Positions 7,846-16,627 are shown, counted from the stretch's first letter. The stretch is 64,000 nt of DNA from an uncultured Isoptericola sp. (GCA_947497265.1 CANMFP010000001.1:124001-188000), one strand, 5' to 3'. A program made the numbers and translations. Notes: generated by a model not told the origin, from the sequence alone.

Positions 7846-9125
7846 AAACCTTCGACCGCCGCCACGAACCGCTCGGCGACGTCGATCCAGCCGGACGCGG
7901 TCGCAGCGTCCGGCGCCCCGACGGCGAGCGAGACCACGACGGCGGCCGCCCGGGCCCGCAGCACCACCGGGTCCACCGCGGCACCGAACCCCGCCAGGCA
8001 GCGCTCGACCAGCCCGTCGACGCCGTCGTACGTCCCGGGCGCGAGGCCCGGCAGCACGGCGAGGTGGGCGACGGCGCATGCCAGGTCGTCGACCAGGTGG
8101 CCGGGACCCAGGGTGTCGACGTCGAGGACGCCCGCCGGCCGCGGCGCGGCGCCCGGCCCGGCGTCCCCGAGCACGATGTTCGCGGCGTGGAGGTCGCCGT
8201 GCGTGGTCACGACCGGGCCCAGGTCCCGGCCCCGGACGGCGTCACGCACCCCGGCCGCCAGCCGGTCCAGCCGCGCGGGGTCGATGCCGTGCCCGTCCGC
8301 GAGCGCCGCGGTGTACTGGTCGAGCCGCTCCGCCCAGGGCGCACGGCGCGGCAGCCGGACGCCCTCGGCGGGCAGCGCGGCGGCCAGGCGCAGGAGGTCG
8401 GCGGGGTCGAAAGCGTCGGGCTGCCGGTGCGCGGGCGTGGCCGCCAGATGGTCGGCCAGCGGTCGGCCGACGAGCTCCGCGAGCACCACGACACCGTCGT
8501 CGCCCCAGGTCAGCACCCGCGGTGCGGCGAGCCGGTCCTGGGCGGTGAACAGCTCGTGCCGCTGCACGAGGGCGGCCGCCCGCGCGGGCCGGACCACCTT
8601 GACGTACAGCGTCCCGATCGTGGTGCGGGCTCGCAGCACGGCCCGCCGCATCGGCCGGTAGGTCACGGTCTCCAGCGACAGGACGTCGGCGGCGATGCCG
8701 GCCTCGCGCAGCCGCGCCGTCAGTCGCGCCGGTGTGGTGCCGACCGGCATCCCGGGCAGCGCCGGGTCGTGCGGGTGGCGCCAGACGTGCAGGAGGTGCG
8801 TGCCGTCGTCGAGCCGCACCACGCCGTCGTCCAGGGCCGTGCTGTCGGCGCCGGCGTCCAGGCCCGCCGCGCTCGTGGCGAAGAGGTGCTCGTGCGCGCT
8901 GGTGTCCGCGCCGTCGTCCCGGCGACGCGCGACGACGTCGTAGGCCACCGTCAGCTCCGCGCCCGGGCGTGCCTGCACCTCGCGCACGTGCCAGGTGTCG
9001 AGGCTCGCGCCGTCGGCCCCCAGCGCGGCCGCGAGGACCGCGCCCGCCGACGGACCGGTCAGCAGGTCCCGCCAGACGCGGTGGTCTGCGGGCGAGGTCC
9101 GGGAGGCAGAGGTCTCGACGGTCAT
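7842..9125 (-). CDS. APH/choline-kinase-fold phosphotransferase family protein
   Basis: Kinase-like phosphotransferase, 427 residues counted from ATG 9125. The C-terminal half carries the family's catalytic signature: VVTTHGDLHAANIVL (Brenner-type HGDLHxxN with catalytic Asp and metal-binding Asn) and, about 25 residues on, GVLDVDTLGPGHLVDDLAC (metal-binding Asp). Upstream, TLYVKVVRP supplies the ATP-contacting Lys. Family members phosphorylate aminoglycosides, choline, homoserine or trehalose-type sugars; nothing here identifies the substrate. The frame extends further upstream, but ATG 9125 is preferred because the upstream part overlaps the regulatory palindrome and reads as low-complexity Arg/Pro. 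It is transcribed divergently from the kinase at 9277. Confidence 0.82.
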   Translation of the reverse strand: MTVETSASRTSPADHRVWRDLLTGPSAGAVLAAALGADGASLDTWHVREVQARPGAELTVAYDVVARRRDDGADTSAHEHLFATSAAGLDAGADSTALDDGVVRLDDGTHLLHVWRHPHDPALPGMPVGTTPARLTARLREAGIAADVLSLETVTYRPMRRAVLRARTTIGTLYVKVVRPARAAALVQRHELFTAQDRLAAPRVLTWGDDGVVVLAELVGRPLADHLAATPAHRQPDAFDPADLLRLAAALPAEGVRLPRRAPWAERLDQYTAALADGHGIDPARLDRLAAGVRDAVRGRDLGPVVTTHGDLHAANIVLGDAGPGAAPRPAGVLDVDTLGPGHLVDDLACAVAHLAVLPGLAPGTYDGVDGLVERCLAGFGAAVDPVVLRARAAAVVVSLAVGAPDAATASGWIDVAERFVAAVEGF

Positions 9126-9157
9126 ACGGCCATCCGATCGCACTCGAGCGGGTGGGC

Positions 9158-9189
9158 GGTGAGAGCCGGATGAGAGTCCTCTCATCCGG
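9158..9189. promoter_or_regulatory. Palindromic operator in the divergent phosphotransferase/kinase promoter region
   Basis: Perfect 11-bp arms CCGGATGAGAG (9166-9176) and CTCTCATCCGG (9179-9189) flank a 2-nt centre. On the minus strand TCTCATC (9175-9169) is followed 11 bp later by TCTCACC (9164-9158), the same spacing as the repeat at 4625-4642. The site sits 33-64 bp from the phosphotransferase start and about 90 bp from the kinase start, so it can control both. Probable binding site of the OmpR-type regulator; which regulator binds is inference. Confidence 0.62.
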
Positions 9190-9263
9190 ACCGTCGGGCG
9201 AGCGGTACCCGGGGACGACGGCGGACGGCACCTCAGCGGGACGCGCCCGGGAACCGCTCGGCG

Positions 9264-9269
9264 TACGGT
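9264..9269 (+). promoter_or_regulatory. Candidate leaderless -10 element of the second NarL-type kinase
   Basis: TACGGT ends 7 nt before ATG 9277 with no Shine-Dalgarno sequence between them. This supports ATG 9277 over the in-frame GTG at 9268, which would lie inside the -10. Confidence 0.45.
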
Positions 9270-9276
9270 GCCAGGC

Positions 9277-10503
9277 ATGGACCGGTCCCACACCGGCGAG
9301 GACGCGCGAGGTCCGCTCGACCGGCGGCGGCCGCGCCTGTTCCTCGCGACGGCACTGGCCGTCGTCGTCACGGTCGGCACGCTGGGCGCCTCGCACTGGC
9401 GTCCCGGCGAACGACCGCTGGACGTGCTGGGGCTCGGCCTGGCGCTGGCGTCCCCCGTCGTCGTGGCTGCGCTCGTGCGGCGCCCCGTGGTGGCGGTCCT
9501 GCTCGCCGCGACCGCCGTCGGCAGCTACCTCGCGCTCGGCTACGCGTGGGGTCCCGCGATCGGCGGGTTGCTCGGGGTGCTCGTCACGGTCGCCCTGACC
9601 GGGCCGGCACGGCGAGCACGCGTCGTCGCCTGGTCCGGGGCGGTGGTGGGCTGGGGCGCGATCCTGGCGGCGGCCGCCCTGCGCACCGACGTCCCCCGGC
9701 CCGCCGGCATCCTCGGCGGGATCGCGTGGACGGCCGTCGCGCTGCTCGTGGCGGGTGCGGTCCGCGAACGGTTCGCCCGGGTGGCGGCGCACCGGGCCGC
9801 CCGCCTCGAGCGGGAGCGCACCGCCGTGGCCACCGAACGGCTCCGCATCGCCCGCGAGCTGCACGACGTGCTGGCCCACTCGCTGTCCGCGATCACCGTG
9901 CAGTCCGGCGTGGGGCTGCACCTGCTGGAACGCGACCCGGAGCAGGCCCGCTCCGCGCTCACGTCGATCCGCGCCACCAGCCGTGACGCGCTCGACGAGG
10001 TGCGCGCCGTCCTGGGCGTGGTCCGCGCGGAGGACGGGGACGTCGTCGCCGGCGACCACGTCCCCGCACCCGCCTGGGACCTGGCGACGCTCCCGGCGCT
10101 CGCCGAGCCCCTGCGTGCGCTCGGGACCACCGTGCGATTCGACGCGGAGCCCTTGCCCGAGGTCCCGCCGCACGTCGCCGGGATCGCCTACCGCGTGGTC
10201 CAGGAGGCCCTGACCAACGTGGGCCGGCACGCGCAGGACGCGCGCGCCGTCGTCGTCCGCCTCGACCGCCAGGGTGGGTCGCTCCGCGTACGGGTGAGCG
10301 ACGACGGCCGCCCGGGCGACGGACCGACCCCAGGCCCGTCCGGACACCCGGGGTACGGGTTGCGCGGGATGCGCGAGCGGGTCGAGGGCGCCGGCGGGAC
10401 CCTGTACGCGGGCCCGACCCGCGACGGGTTCGCGGTCGATGCGACGATCCCGTGGGCGAGCCCGCCGCACGACGTGGGCTCCGGGACGCAGGAGGACACA
10501 TGA
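9277..10503 (+). CDS. NarL-type sensor histidine kinase (second pair)
   Basis: Membrane sensor kinase, 408 residues. The N-terminal region contains five or six hydrophobic segments without a soluble sensor domain. HisKA_3: IARELHDVLAHSLSAI with acceptor about His196, followed by VRAVLGVVR. HATPase_c: EALTNVGRHA, DDGRPGDG and GYGLRGMRERV. This is the actinobacterial intramembrane kinase type that usually works with a LuxR-like partner and often with an ABC exporter, but no exporter is adjacent here. It overlaps its regulator by ATGA and is divergent from the phosphotransferase gene, with a shared palindromic operator between. Confidence 0.94.
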   Translation: MDRSHTGEDARGPLDRRRPRLFLATALAVVVTVGTLGASHWRPGERPLDVLGLGLALASPVVVAALVRRPVVAVLLAATAVGSYLALGYAWGPAIGGLLGVLVTVALTGPARRARVVAWSGAVVGWGAILAAAALRTDVPRPAGILGGIAWTAVALLVAGAVRERFARVAAHRAARLERERTAVATERLRIARELHDVLAHSLSAITVQSGVGLHLLERDPEQARSALTSIRATSRDALDEVRAVLGVVRAEDGDVVAGDHVPAPAWDLATLPALAEPLRALGTTVRFDAEPLPEVPPHVAGIAYRVVQEALTNVGRHAQDARAVVVRLDRQGGSLRVRVSDDGRPGDGPTPGPSGHPGYGLRGMRERVEGAGGTLYAGPTRDGFAVDATIPWASPPHDVGSGTQEDT

Positions 10504-11165
10504 TCCGGGTGCTGCTGGCCGACGACCAGGCGTTGGTGCGCGGCGGGTTCCGCGCCCTCCTGACGGCCGAGGACGGCATGACGGTGGTCGGCGAGGCCTC
10601 CACCGGGCACGACGCCGTCCGGCTCGCGCTCGAGCTGCTCCCCGACGTCGTGCTCATGGACGTCCGCATGCCGGGGCTCGACGGCCTGGCGGCCACCCGG
10701 CGGATCGTCGCCGACCGGCGGGCGAGCCACGTGCACGTCGTCGTGGTGACGACCTTCGAGCTCGACGACTACGTGGCCGAGGCCATCCGTGGCGGCGCGA
10801 CCGGGTTCCTCGTCAAGGACACCGAGCCGGCGGACCTGGTCCGGGCGGTGCGCGTGGCCGCCGCCGGCGACGCCCTCCTCTCCCCCGGCGTGACGCGACG
10901 GCTGCTGGCCCGGGTCGCCGCCGCCACCCGGGAGGTGGTGCCGCCGCCCGGGCTGGCCGACCTCACGGACCGCGAGCACCAGGTCCTCGTCGAGGTGGCC
11001 GGCGGGGCGTCCAACGAGGAGATCGCCCGCCACCTGCACCTCTCCGAGTCGACCGTCAAGACCCACGTGTCGCGCGTGATGACCAAGCTCGCGGCGCGCG
11101 ACCGGGCCCAGCTCGTGGTCACCGCCTACGAGGCCGGCGTGGTGCGGCCCGGCTGGTCGGGCTGA
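10500..11165 (+). CDS. NarL/LuxR-family response regulator (second pair)
   Basis: DNA-binding regulator, 221 residues. Receiver: DD at residues 8-9, phospho-acceptor Asp54 (VVLMDVRMP), Thr in VVVVTTFE, Lys in FLVKDTEP. LuxR helix-turn-helix: LTDREHQVLVEVAGGASNEEIA...ESTVKTHVSRVMTKL. Partner of the kinase at 9277 through the ATGA overlap. The next gene is a SHOCT-domain membrane protein on the same strand; it could be a target. Confidence 0.94.
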   Translation: MIRVLLADDQALVRGGFRALLTAEDGMTVVGEASTGHDAVRLALELLPDVVLMDVRMPGLDGLAATRRIVADRRASHVHVVVVTTFELDDYVAEAIRGGATGFLVKDTEPADLVRAVRVAAAGDALLSPGVTRRLLARVAAATREVVPPPGLADLTDREHQVLVEVAGGASNEEIARHLHLSESTVKTHVSRVMTKLAARDRAQLVVTAYEAGVVRPGWSG

Positions 11166-11288
11166 CCGGCCGGGCGGCACCCCGGGACGACGAGGATCGG
11201 CACCCACGGGGGACGACGGCGAGCGCCTCGACCGCGACCGTGGGACCAGGCCCGCACCACGCGCGGCCACGACCCGAAGGAGACCGAC

Positions 11289-11549
11289 ATGCTGACCACC
11301 GTGGCATCCGTCGCCGCCCACCCCGCCTGGACGGGCGGCGGTGGGCCGGGCTGGTGGATCGTCTTGCCGATCCTGTGGTTCCTGCTGCTCGCGGCGGTGG
11401 TGTTCCTCGTCGCCCGGCGCGCCCGGCACGGCTGGGGCCCGTGGGGCCGTGCCGGGTCCCCCGAGTCGGTGCTCGGCGAGCGCTACGCGCGCGGCGAGAT
11501 CGACGAGAGCGAGTACCGGCACCGCCTGGAGGTGCTGCGCGCACGCTGA
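11289..11549 (+). CDS. Small membrane protein with C-terminal SHOCT domain
   Basis: An 86-residue protein. After a short Gly-rich N-terminus, residues ~22-43 form one membrane helix (WWIVLPILWFLLLAAVVFLVA). A basic linker and a SHOCT motif (ESVLGERYARGEIDESEYRHRLEVL) complete it. SHOCT domains are short helical hairpins thought to mediate oligomerisation at the end of membrane or secreted proteins. A Shine-Dalgarno AAGGAG lies 6 nt before the ATG. It is often encoded beside two-component systems in actinobacteria; a regulatory link with the pair at 9277-11165 is plausible. Confidence 0.88.
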   Translation: MLTTVASVAAHPAWTGGGGPGWWIVLPILWFLLLAAVVFLVARRARHGWGPWGRAGSPESVLGERYARGEIDESEYRHRLEVLRAR

Positions 11550-11782
11550 CCCCGGCGAGGCTCCCGCGCATCGATGCCGCCGCGGTGCCGTCTGTCCCGA
11601 TCGACGCCTGCCGTCGTCATGGACGGTGAGATCACCTCACGGTGACGACGTCCAGGTCACGAGACGGTGTCGATCACCGGTCGGACGGCGCCGTGGCTCG
11701 CCAAGCGGTCGCCGACGCGGCACGGTAGAAGTCCGCGGTCGCGAGCCCGGCCCGACGCGGCCGTTCCGGGAAGGTGTGCACG

Positions 11783-12784
11783 ATGACGAGGACCACGACG
11801 ACGAGGCGACGACGGCTCACGGCAGCCGGTATCGGACTCGCACTGTTGCTGGTACCCGGCTGCGCGACACTCACCGGGACCGAGGGGCAGGAGCCCACGT
11901 CGGCAAAGTCGAGCACGGCTGCGACCACGCCGACGGCTGCCCCGCAGGCCTCGCCCGGTTCGGCCGACGCCGTCACGGACCTGCCGTCTCCGGAGGGCCT
12001 CCCGCCCGAGCGCCCCTCGGCGGCCGCGTCGCCGTCGTCGGACGCGGGCGACGCCGAGGCGGACGACGCCGACGACTCGGCGGTGGACGAGGCGAAGCAG
12101 GCCGAGGCGAAGGAGCGCGGCTCTCGGGACAAGAAGGGCAAGGGCTCCGGCAAGAAGGGGGCCGAGGCGAAGGACGAGGCGCCCGACTGGCCCGTCTACG
12201 GGGCGTCCGGCAAGCAGGTGACCGCCCTGCAGCAGCGCCTGGTCGACCTCGGCTACTTCCTGCCGGAGGTCGACGGGCGGTTCGGGCCCGCGACCCAGCA
12301 GGCGGTGTGGGCCCTGCAGAAGGCCGCCGGCCTCGGGCGGGACGGCGTCGTCGGGCCCCAGACGCAGAAGGCGCTCGACTCGGGCGCCCGGCCGTCACCG
12401 CAGTCGTCGTCGGGCAAGCTCGTGGAGATCGACCTGTCCCGACAGCTCCTCATGACGGTCGAGGACGGCCGCGTCACCCGCGTGCTCAACGCGTCGTCCG
12501 GCAACGGCGAGACGTACGAGGCCAGGGGCCGCACGTACACGGCGAGCACCCCGCGGGGATCGTTCGCGGTGTACATGGAGCGCAACTATCTGCACGAGTC
12601 GACGCTGGAGCTGGGTTCGATGTACCGGCCGAAGTACTTCCACGGGTCGTTCGCCGTGCACGGGTCGGGATCGATCCCGCCGTGGCCGGCGTCGCACGGC
12701 TGCGTCCGCGTGTCGAACTCCGCGATGAACTGGCTCTGGGACACCTGGGGCATGTCGAAGGGCACCCCGGTCGTCGTCTACTGA
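11783..12784 (+). CDS. Lipoprotein L,D-transpeptidase with peptidoglycan-binding domain
   Basis: Cell-wall cross-linking enzyme, 333 residues. Signal peptide with lipobox (LLLVPGC, Cys ~30), a charged Glu/Lys/Ala-rich linker with a KKGKG stretch, a PG_binding_1 domain (GKQVTALQQRLVDLGYF...VDGRFGPATQQAV) and a C-terminal YkuD domain. The YkuD catalytic motif is complete: FAVHGS followed by SHGCVRVS, with nucleophile Cys307. L,D-transpeptidases make 3-3 peptide cross-links outside the membrane. ATG 11783 is chosen because GGGAAGG lies 8 nt upstream; an in-frame GTG at 11774 has no ribosome site. The 230 bp upstream show no other gene. Confidence 0.92.
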   Translation: MTRTTTTRRRRLTAAGIGLALLLVPGCATLTGTEGQEPTSAKSSTAATTPTAAPQASPGSADAVTDLPSPEGLPPERPSAAASPSSDAGDAEADDADDSAVDEAKQAEAKERGSRDKKGKGSGKKGAEAKDEAPDWPVYGASGKQVTALQQRLVDLGYFLPEVDGRFGPATQQAVWALQKAAGLGRDGVVGPQTQKALDSGARPSPQSSSGKLVEIDLSRQLLMTVEDGRVTRVLNASSGNGETYEARGRTYTASTPRGSFAVYMERNYLHESTLELGSMYRPKYFHGSFAVHGSGSIPPWPASHGCVRVSNSAMNWLWDTWGMSKGTPVVVY

Positions 12785-12802
12785 CCCCCTCCCGCGCCCG
12801 CA

Positions 12803-12882
12803 CCCCCTCCCGCTGTGGGTGCACGACGCGCCGGCGGGTCGCTCTGCGCACCGGCGTGTCGTGCACCCACAGCGGGAGGGGG
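12803..12882. repeat. Long intergenic inverted repeat 2 (32-bp arms)
   Basis: Arms 12803-12834 and 12851-12882 match at 31 of 32 positions (left arm begins CCCCCTCCCGCTGTGGGTGC) around a 16-nt loop. It fills the gap between the convergent transpeptidase gene (ends 12784) and murB (ends 12892), so it probably terminates both transcripts. Same class as the repeats at 7167-7258 and 24886-24979; no U-tract follows. Confidence 0.88.
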
Positions 12883-12891
12883 GGCGGGGCG

Positions 12892-14118
12892 TCAGAGGGC
12901 GAGGCCGACCAGCACGGGCTCCGGCTCCAGCTCGATGCCGAACTCGTCCCGCACCCCGTCGCGGACCGCGCGGGCCAGCGCCACGAGGTCGTGCGCCGTC
13001 GCGCCGCCCCGGTTCGTCAGGGCCAGCGTGTGCCGCGTCGACAACCGCGCCGGCGAGTGCTCCCCCGCGAGCCCGAAACCCTTGGCGAACCCGGCGTGCT
13101 CGATCAACCAGGCCGCGGACGTCTTGACCAGCGACGGGTCGATCTCTCCCAGCGCCGGACCCGTCGTCGTGGTCGGCGTCGCCGACCGGACCGGGAACCG
13201 CGGCGCGTCGGCCGGCAGCACGTCGGCCGCGTCGACCGGCACCACCGGGTTGGTGAAGAACGAGCCGGCCGACCAGCGGTCATGGTCACCGGGCTGCGCG
13301 TCCGGGCCCACGCCGTCGAGCAGCATCCCCTTGCCGCCCCGCAGCTCGAGGACCGCCTCGCGCACCTCGGCGGACGGCGCCCGCTGCCCCACCTCGACAC
13401 CGAGGCGGCGCGCCAGCTCGCCGTAGCCGACGGGCGCCGAGAGCGAACCGAGGCGCATCTGCAGGTCGACCTGGAGCACCACGTACCGCGGCGTCGGGTA
13501 CCAGAGGTCGGCTCCGCCCGTCGGGGCGACCCGCATCGTCCGCTTGAGCAGGCTCGACCGGTACCCGAACTCGAGCTCCGACAGCGACAGGGACTTGCGC
13601 TGCCCCGTGGCACGGTCCCAGGTCCGCACCGCCGCGACCACGCCCGAGATCTCCTGCCCGTACGCGCCGATGTTCTGCACGGGCGCCGCGCCGACCGTCC
13701 CCGGGATCCCGGACAGCGCCTCGACGCCGACCCACTCGTTCGCCACGGCCTCGGCCACGAACGCGTCCCAGTCCTGCCCCGCCGGGATGCTCAGGCTCGC
13801 CCCGCCGCAGGCACCGTCCGTGCCGCAGGAGTCCTCCAGGTCCGCCTCCAGGCCCTGGCGCACGTCACGCACCACCACGCCGTCGAACCCCTCGTCCGAG
13901 ACGAGCAGGTTGGACCCGCCGCCCACGACGAGCAGCGGCACCCCGGCGTCGTCCGCCCCCCGCACCGCGTCGATCAGCTCGGCCTCCGTGGTGGCCTCGA
14001 CGTAGTGATCGACCGGCCCGCCGACGCGCAGCGTCGTCAGGTCGGCGAGGGTCGGGGCGGCATCCTGCCCGACGGCGGAGGTCGGCTCGGTGGAGGTTCT
14101 CGGCGCGGTCTGGCTCAC
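12892..14118 (-). CDS. murB: UDP-N-acetylmuramate dehydrogenase
   Basis: Flavoenzyme of cytoplasmic peptidoglycan precursor synthesis; it reduces UDP-GlcNAc-enolpyruvate to UDP-MurNAc with NADPH. Length is 408 residues. FAD-binding features: LRVGGPVDHYVEA, LLVVGGGSNLLVSDEGFDGVVV, SGIPGTVGAAPVQNIGAYGQEI. The substrate-binding domain has the YRSSLLK segment and the active-site loop WSAGSFFTNPVV. The GTG start overlaps the stop of the upstream MFS gene (GTGA), so the two are co-transcribed. In many actinobacteria murB lies close to rpmG and the hadAB dehydratase genes; here about 13 kb separates them. Confidence 0.96.
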   Translation of the reverse strand: MSQTAPRTSTEPTSAVGQDAAPTLADLTTLRVGGPVDHYVEATTEAELIDAVRGADDAGVPLLVVGGGSNLLVSDEGFDGVVVRDVRQGLEADLEDSCGTDGACGGASLSIPAGQDWDAFVAEAVANEWVGVEALSGIPGTVGAAPVQNIGAYGQEISGVVAAVRTWDRATGQRKSLSLSELEFGYRSSLLKRTMRVAPTGGADLWYPTPRYVVLQVDLQMRLGSLSAPVGYGELARRLGVEVGQRAPSAEVREAVLELRGGKGMLLDGVGPDAQPGDHDRWSAGSFFTNPVVPVDAADVLPADAPRFPVRSATPTTTTGPALGEIDPSLVKTSAAWLIEHAGFAKGFGLAGEHSPARLSTRHTLALTNRGGATAHDLVALARAVRDGVRDEFGIELEPEPVLVGLAL

Positions 14119-15404
14119 CTCTCCAGGGTAGACGCCTCGACCGCGGGCACCTCGTCCTGCGAAGGCTTCGCCGCGCCGGCCACGAGGATCCCGAGGAGCA
14201 CGGGCGCGGCCAGCACGAGCAGCGCGAGCCGGTAGCCGGTGTGCTCGGCGAGGAACCCGATGAGCGCCGGGCCGAGGAAGAACGCCGAGTAGCCGACGGT
14301 CGAGACGACAGCGACGCGCAGGGCGGCGCGGCGCGGGTCGTCGGACGCCGCGGACATGCCCATCGGGAACCCGAGGCCGGCGCCGGCGCCCCAGAGCGCG
14401 ACGCCGACCAGCGCCGTCGGCAGGTTCGGCACGAGGGCGAAGATCAGCACGCCCACGATGGCGGACGCCCCGCTGCCCCGCAGGACCCACACCCGACCGA
14501 ACCGGTCGATGAGCGCGGTGCCCACCATCCGGGTGACGGTCATCGCGACGAGGAAGATCGCCAGCGCGAACGCTCCGAGGCCGTCCCCGACGCCGAACCC
14601 GTCGACGGTGGCCAGGCCGACCCAGTCGTTCGCGGCGCCCTCGGTGAGCGCCGCGCCGAGCACGATGAGACCGACGAGCAGGGTGCGCGGCTCGCGCCAG
14701 GTCGCCAGCGTGTCCTTGACGGTGTGCCCGTGCGAGGGCTCGACGGCGATCGACGGGTCGGCGATCGTGTCCTGGGCGCCGTCCTGCGAGATGGTGGGAC
14801 CGGCGTCGTGCGCGGGCAGGAAGGCCCGGACGCAGAAGGCCACGGCGACGGAGTCGAGGACGACGATGCTCACCAGGTGCGGCGTGATCGGGACCTGCAG
14901 CCACGCCGCGACCGCGCCGATGCCGGCACCGGCGACGGTGCCGACGCTGAACGCGGCGTGGAACCGCGGCATGATCGCCTTGCGGAGCCGCTGCTCGACC
15001 ACCGCGCCCTCGAGGTTCATGGCCGCGTCCCACACCCCGACGCCGACGCCAGCGAGGAAGAGGCCGACCCGCACCCAGACGTGGTTCCCGGCGTCGACCC
15101 CGAAGCAGGCGACGGCGAACCCGACCGCGGAGGCGATGGCGAAGAACAGCACGGTGCGCGACGCCCCGAGCCGCGAGCTGATCATCCCGGACAGCGGGAG
15201 CGCGCAGATCGACCCGATGGAGGCGGTGAGCAGCAGCAGCCCCATCTGCCCCTCGGAGAACCCGAGACCGTCGCGGACGGCGGGGATCCGGGACGCCCAG
15301 GTGGCCATGCCGAACCCGGCGGTGGCGAAGACGCCGAAGACCGCCCACGTGGCGGAGCGGAGGCGGCGCTCGACGGCGGCCGCGGCGGGGACGGAGGTGT
15401 TCAC
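14115..15404 (-). CDS. MFS transporter (YbjJ-like)
   Basis: Membrane transporter, 429 residues, about 12 hydrophobic segments. The N-terminal pattern (ATWASRIPAVRDGLGFSEGQMGLLLL) and loop 2 (SGMISSRLGASRTV) match the YbjJ-type MFS subfamily. Substrate unknown; it could export a small molecule or sugar derivative. The GTG start at 15404 yields a normal cytoplasmic N-terminus; the upstream frame is unlikely to be coding because it covers the divergent promoter. Divergent from a LacI-type regulator at 15509, which probably controls it. It is coupled to murB by a 4-bp overlap. Confidence 0.9.
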   Translation of the reverse strand: MNTSVPAAAAVERRLRSATWAVFGVFATAGFGMATWASRIPAVRDGLGFSEGQMGLLLLTASIGSICALPLSGMISSRLGASRTVLFFAIASAVGFAVACFGVDAGNHVWVRVGLFLAGVGVGVWDAAMNLEGAVVEQRLRKAIMPRFHAAFSVGTVAGAGIGAVAAWLQVPITPHLVSIVVLDSVAVAFCVRAFLPAHDAGPTISQDGAQDTIADPSIAVEPSHGHTVKDTLATWREPRTLLVGLIVLGAALTEGAANDWVGLATVDGFGVGDGLGAFALAIFLVAMTVTRMVGTALIDRFGRVWVLRGSGASAIVGVLIFALVPNLPTALVGVALWGAGAGLGFPMGMSAASDDPRRAALRVAVVSTVGYSAFFLGPALIGFLAEHTGYRLALLVLAAPVLLGILVAGAAKPSQDEVPAVEASTLER

Positions 15405-15436
15405 AGCATGACGATCCAGCAGCACCCACCGTTCGG

Positions 15437-15450
15437 TCAAATCGTTTCGA
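15437..15450. promoter_or_regulatory. Candidate LacI-family operator
   Basis: TCAAATCGTTTCGA is an imperfect palindrome around a central CG (5 of 7 pairs match), the layout of LacI/GalR operators. It lies in the 104-bp gap between the divergent MFS and LacI-type genes. Confidence 0.45.
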
Positions 15451-15508
15451 GCGGAGTGCCTCGCGCACCGATAGGCTGGCGGCTCGCACCGACGGCAGAA
15501 GGAGCCGC

Positions 15509-16585
15509 ATGGGCCGCACACCGGGCAGCCGCCCGACCCTCGCTCGGGTCGCCGAGCACGCCGGCGTCTCCGTCTCCACGGCCTCGCTCGCCTTCTCCGG
15601 GTCGGGGCCGATCACCGGCGAGACCCGCGACAAGGTGCTCGTCGCGGCCGCGGAGCTCGGGTACACCGGCCCCAACCCGCTCGGACGCCAGCTCCGCCGC
15701 GGGCGGTCCGGCATCATCGGTGTCGTCATCGGCGACTACCCCGGGCGCGCCTTCCGCGACCCGGTCGCCGTGCAGGTGCTGGACGGCCTCGTCGACGTGC
15801 TCGGCACCCAGGGCCTCGGCGTCCTGCTGATCCCCGGCGTCAGCCCCTCCGACGACGGCGTGGACCCCCTGCTCGAGACGGCGGCCATGGACGTCGCGGT
15901 GCTCGTCTGGGGCGTGCTGACGGACGACCCGATCCTCTCCGCGCTGCAACGGCGCAACGTCCCCGTCGTCGTCGGCGAGGGCCGCGCGGTCGACGGCGCG
16001 CCGCTGGTCGCCCTCGACGACCGCGTCGGGATGGCCGAGGCCGCCCGCCACCTCCTCGACCTCGGGCACACTCGCGTCGCGGAGATCGCGCTGCCCTTCG
16101 GCCACGGCGAACGCTCCGGCCCGGTCGACGCCGAGCGGCTGACGAGGGTGGACCGGACGCCCACCGCGAACCGCCTCGCCGGCGTGCGGGACGCCGTCGA
16201 CCCCGTGCTCACCTGGGAGACGCCCGCGTCGCTGGTCGAGCACGGGCGCGACGCCGCGACGGAGATCCTGTCCACCTGGGTCCCGGCGTGGGAACGTCCG
16301 ACGGCGATCGTGGCCCACTCGGACCTGCTGGCGGCGGGGGCCGTCATCGCCGCCCGCGAGCTCGGCCTGTCCGTGCCCGAGGACGTCTCGATCGCCGGCT
16401 TCGACGGCATCGCCCTGCCCTGGCTGTCGCCCGACGTGCTCACGAGCGTGCACCAGCCGCTGCGGGAGAAGGGCGCCGCGCTGGGCCACGCCGTCATCGG
16501 CCTGCTCGCGGGCGAGGAACCGACCACCGTGACGCTGCCGGTGGGGCTGGCGACGGGGACGACGACGGGGCCCGCGCCGCAGTAG
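15509..16585 (+). CDS. LacI-family transcriptional regulator
   Basis: One-component repressor, 358 residues. The N-terminal helix-turn-helix reads TLARVAEHAGVSVSTASLAFSGSGPITGETRDKV, followed by the hinge (NPLGRQLRRGRS) and a periplasmic-binding-protein-like sensor domain (GIIGVVIGDYPG..., TAIVAHSDLLAAGA, PEDVSIAGFDGI). The ligand is unknown. A Shine-Dalgarno AAGGAG precedes the ATG. Divergent position suggests it represses the MFS-murB transcript and itself. The 3' end is only 2 nt from the stop of the convergent acetyltransferase gene, with no terminator between. Confidence 0.93.
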   Translation: MGRTPGSRPTLARVAEHAGVSVSTASLAFSGSGPITGETRDKVLVAAAELGYTGPNPLGRQLRRGRSGIIGVVIGDYPGRAFRDPVAVQVLDGLVDVLGTQGLGVLLIPGVSPSDDGVDPLLETAAMDVAVLVWGVLTDDPILSALQRRNVPVVVGEGRAVDGAPLVALDDRVGMAEAARHLLDLGHTRVAEIALPFGHGERSGPVDAERLTRVDRTPTANRLAGVRDAVDPVLTWETPASLVEHGRDAATEILSTWVPAWERPTAIVAHSDLLAAGAVIAARELGLSVPEDVSIAGFDGIALPWLSPDVLTSVHQPLREKGAALGHAVIGLLAGEEPTTVTLPVGLATGTTTGPAPQ

Positions 16586-16587
16586 TA

Positions 16588-16627
16588 CTACCTCGGCGAG
16601 CGCAGCACTACCTCGGCGAGCGCGCGC
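16588..16627. repeat. 20-bp tandem repeat, two units
   Basis: CTACCTCGGCGAGCGCAGCA (16588-16607) is followed by a near-identical unit (16608-16627). On the minus strand each reads GCGAGGTAG, and the first copy supplies the TAG stop of the acetyltransferase gene. The same core with the same 20-bp period forms a six-unit array at 25000-25119 after thiC. Confidence 0.75.

Noticed and set aside
12892-15729. A continuous minus-strand frame of 945 codons spanning murB and the MFS gene
   Set aside because: Only the last 408 codons are MurB; the upstream part is Arg/Pro-rich and overlaps the MFS gene in another frame, which has clear membrane segments and family motifs.
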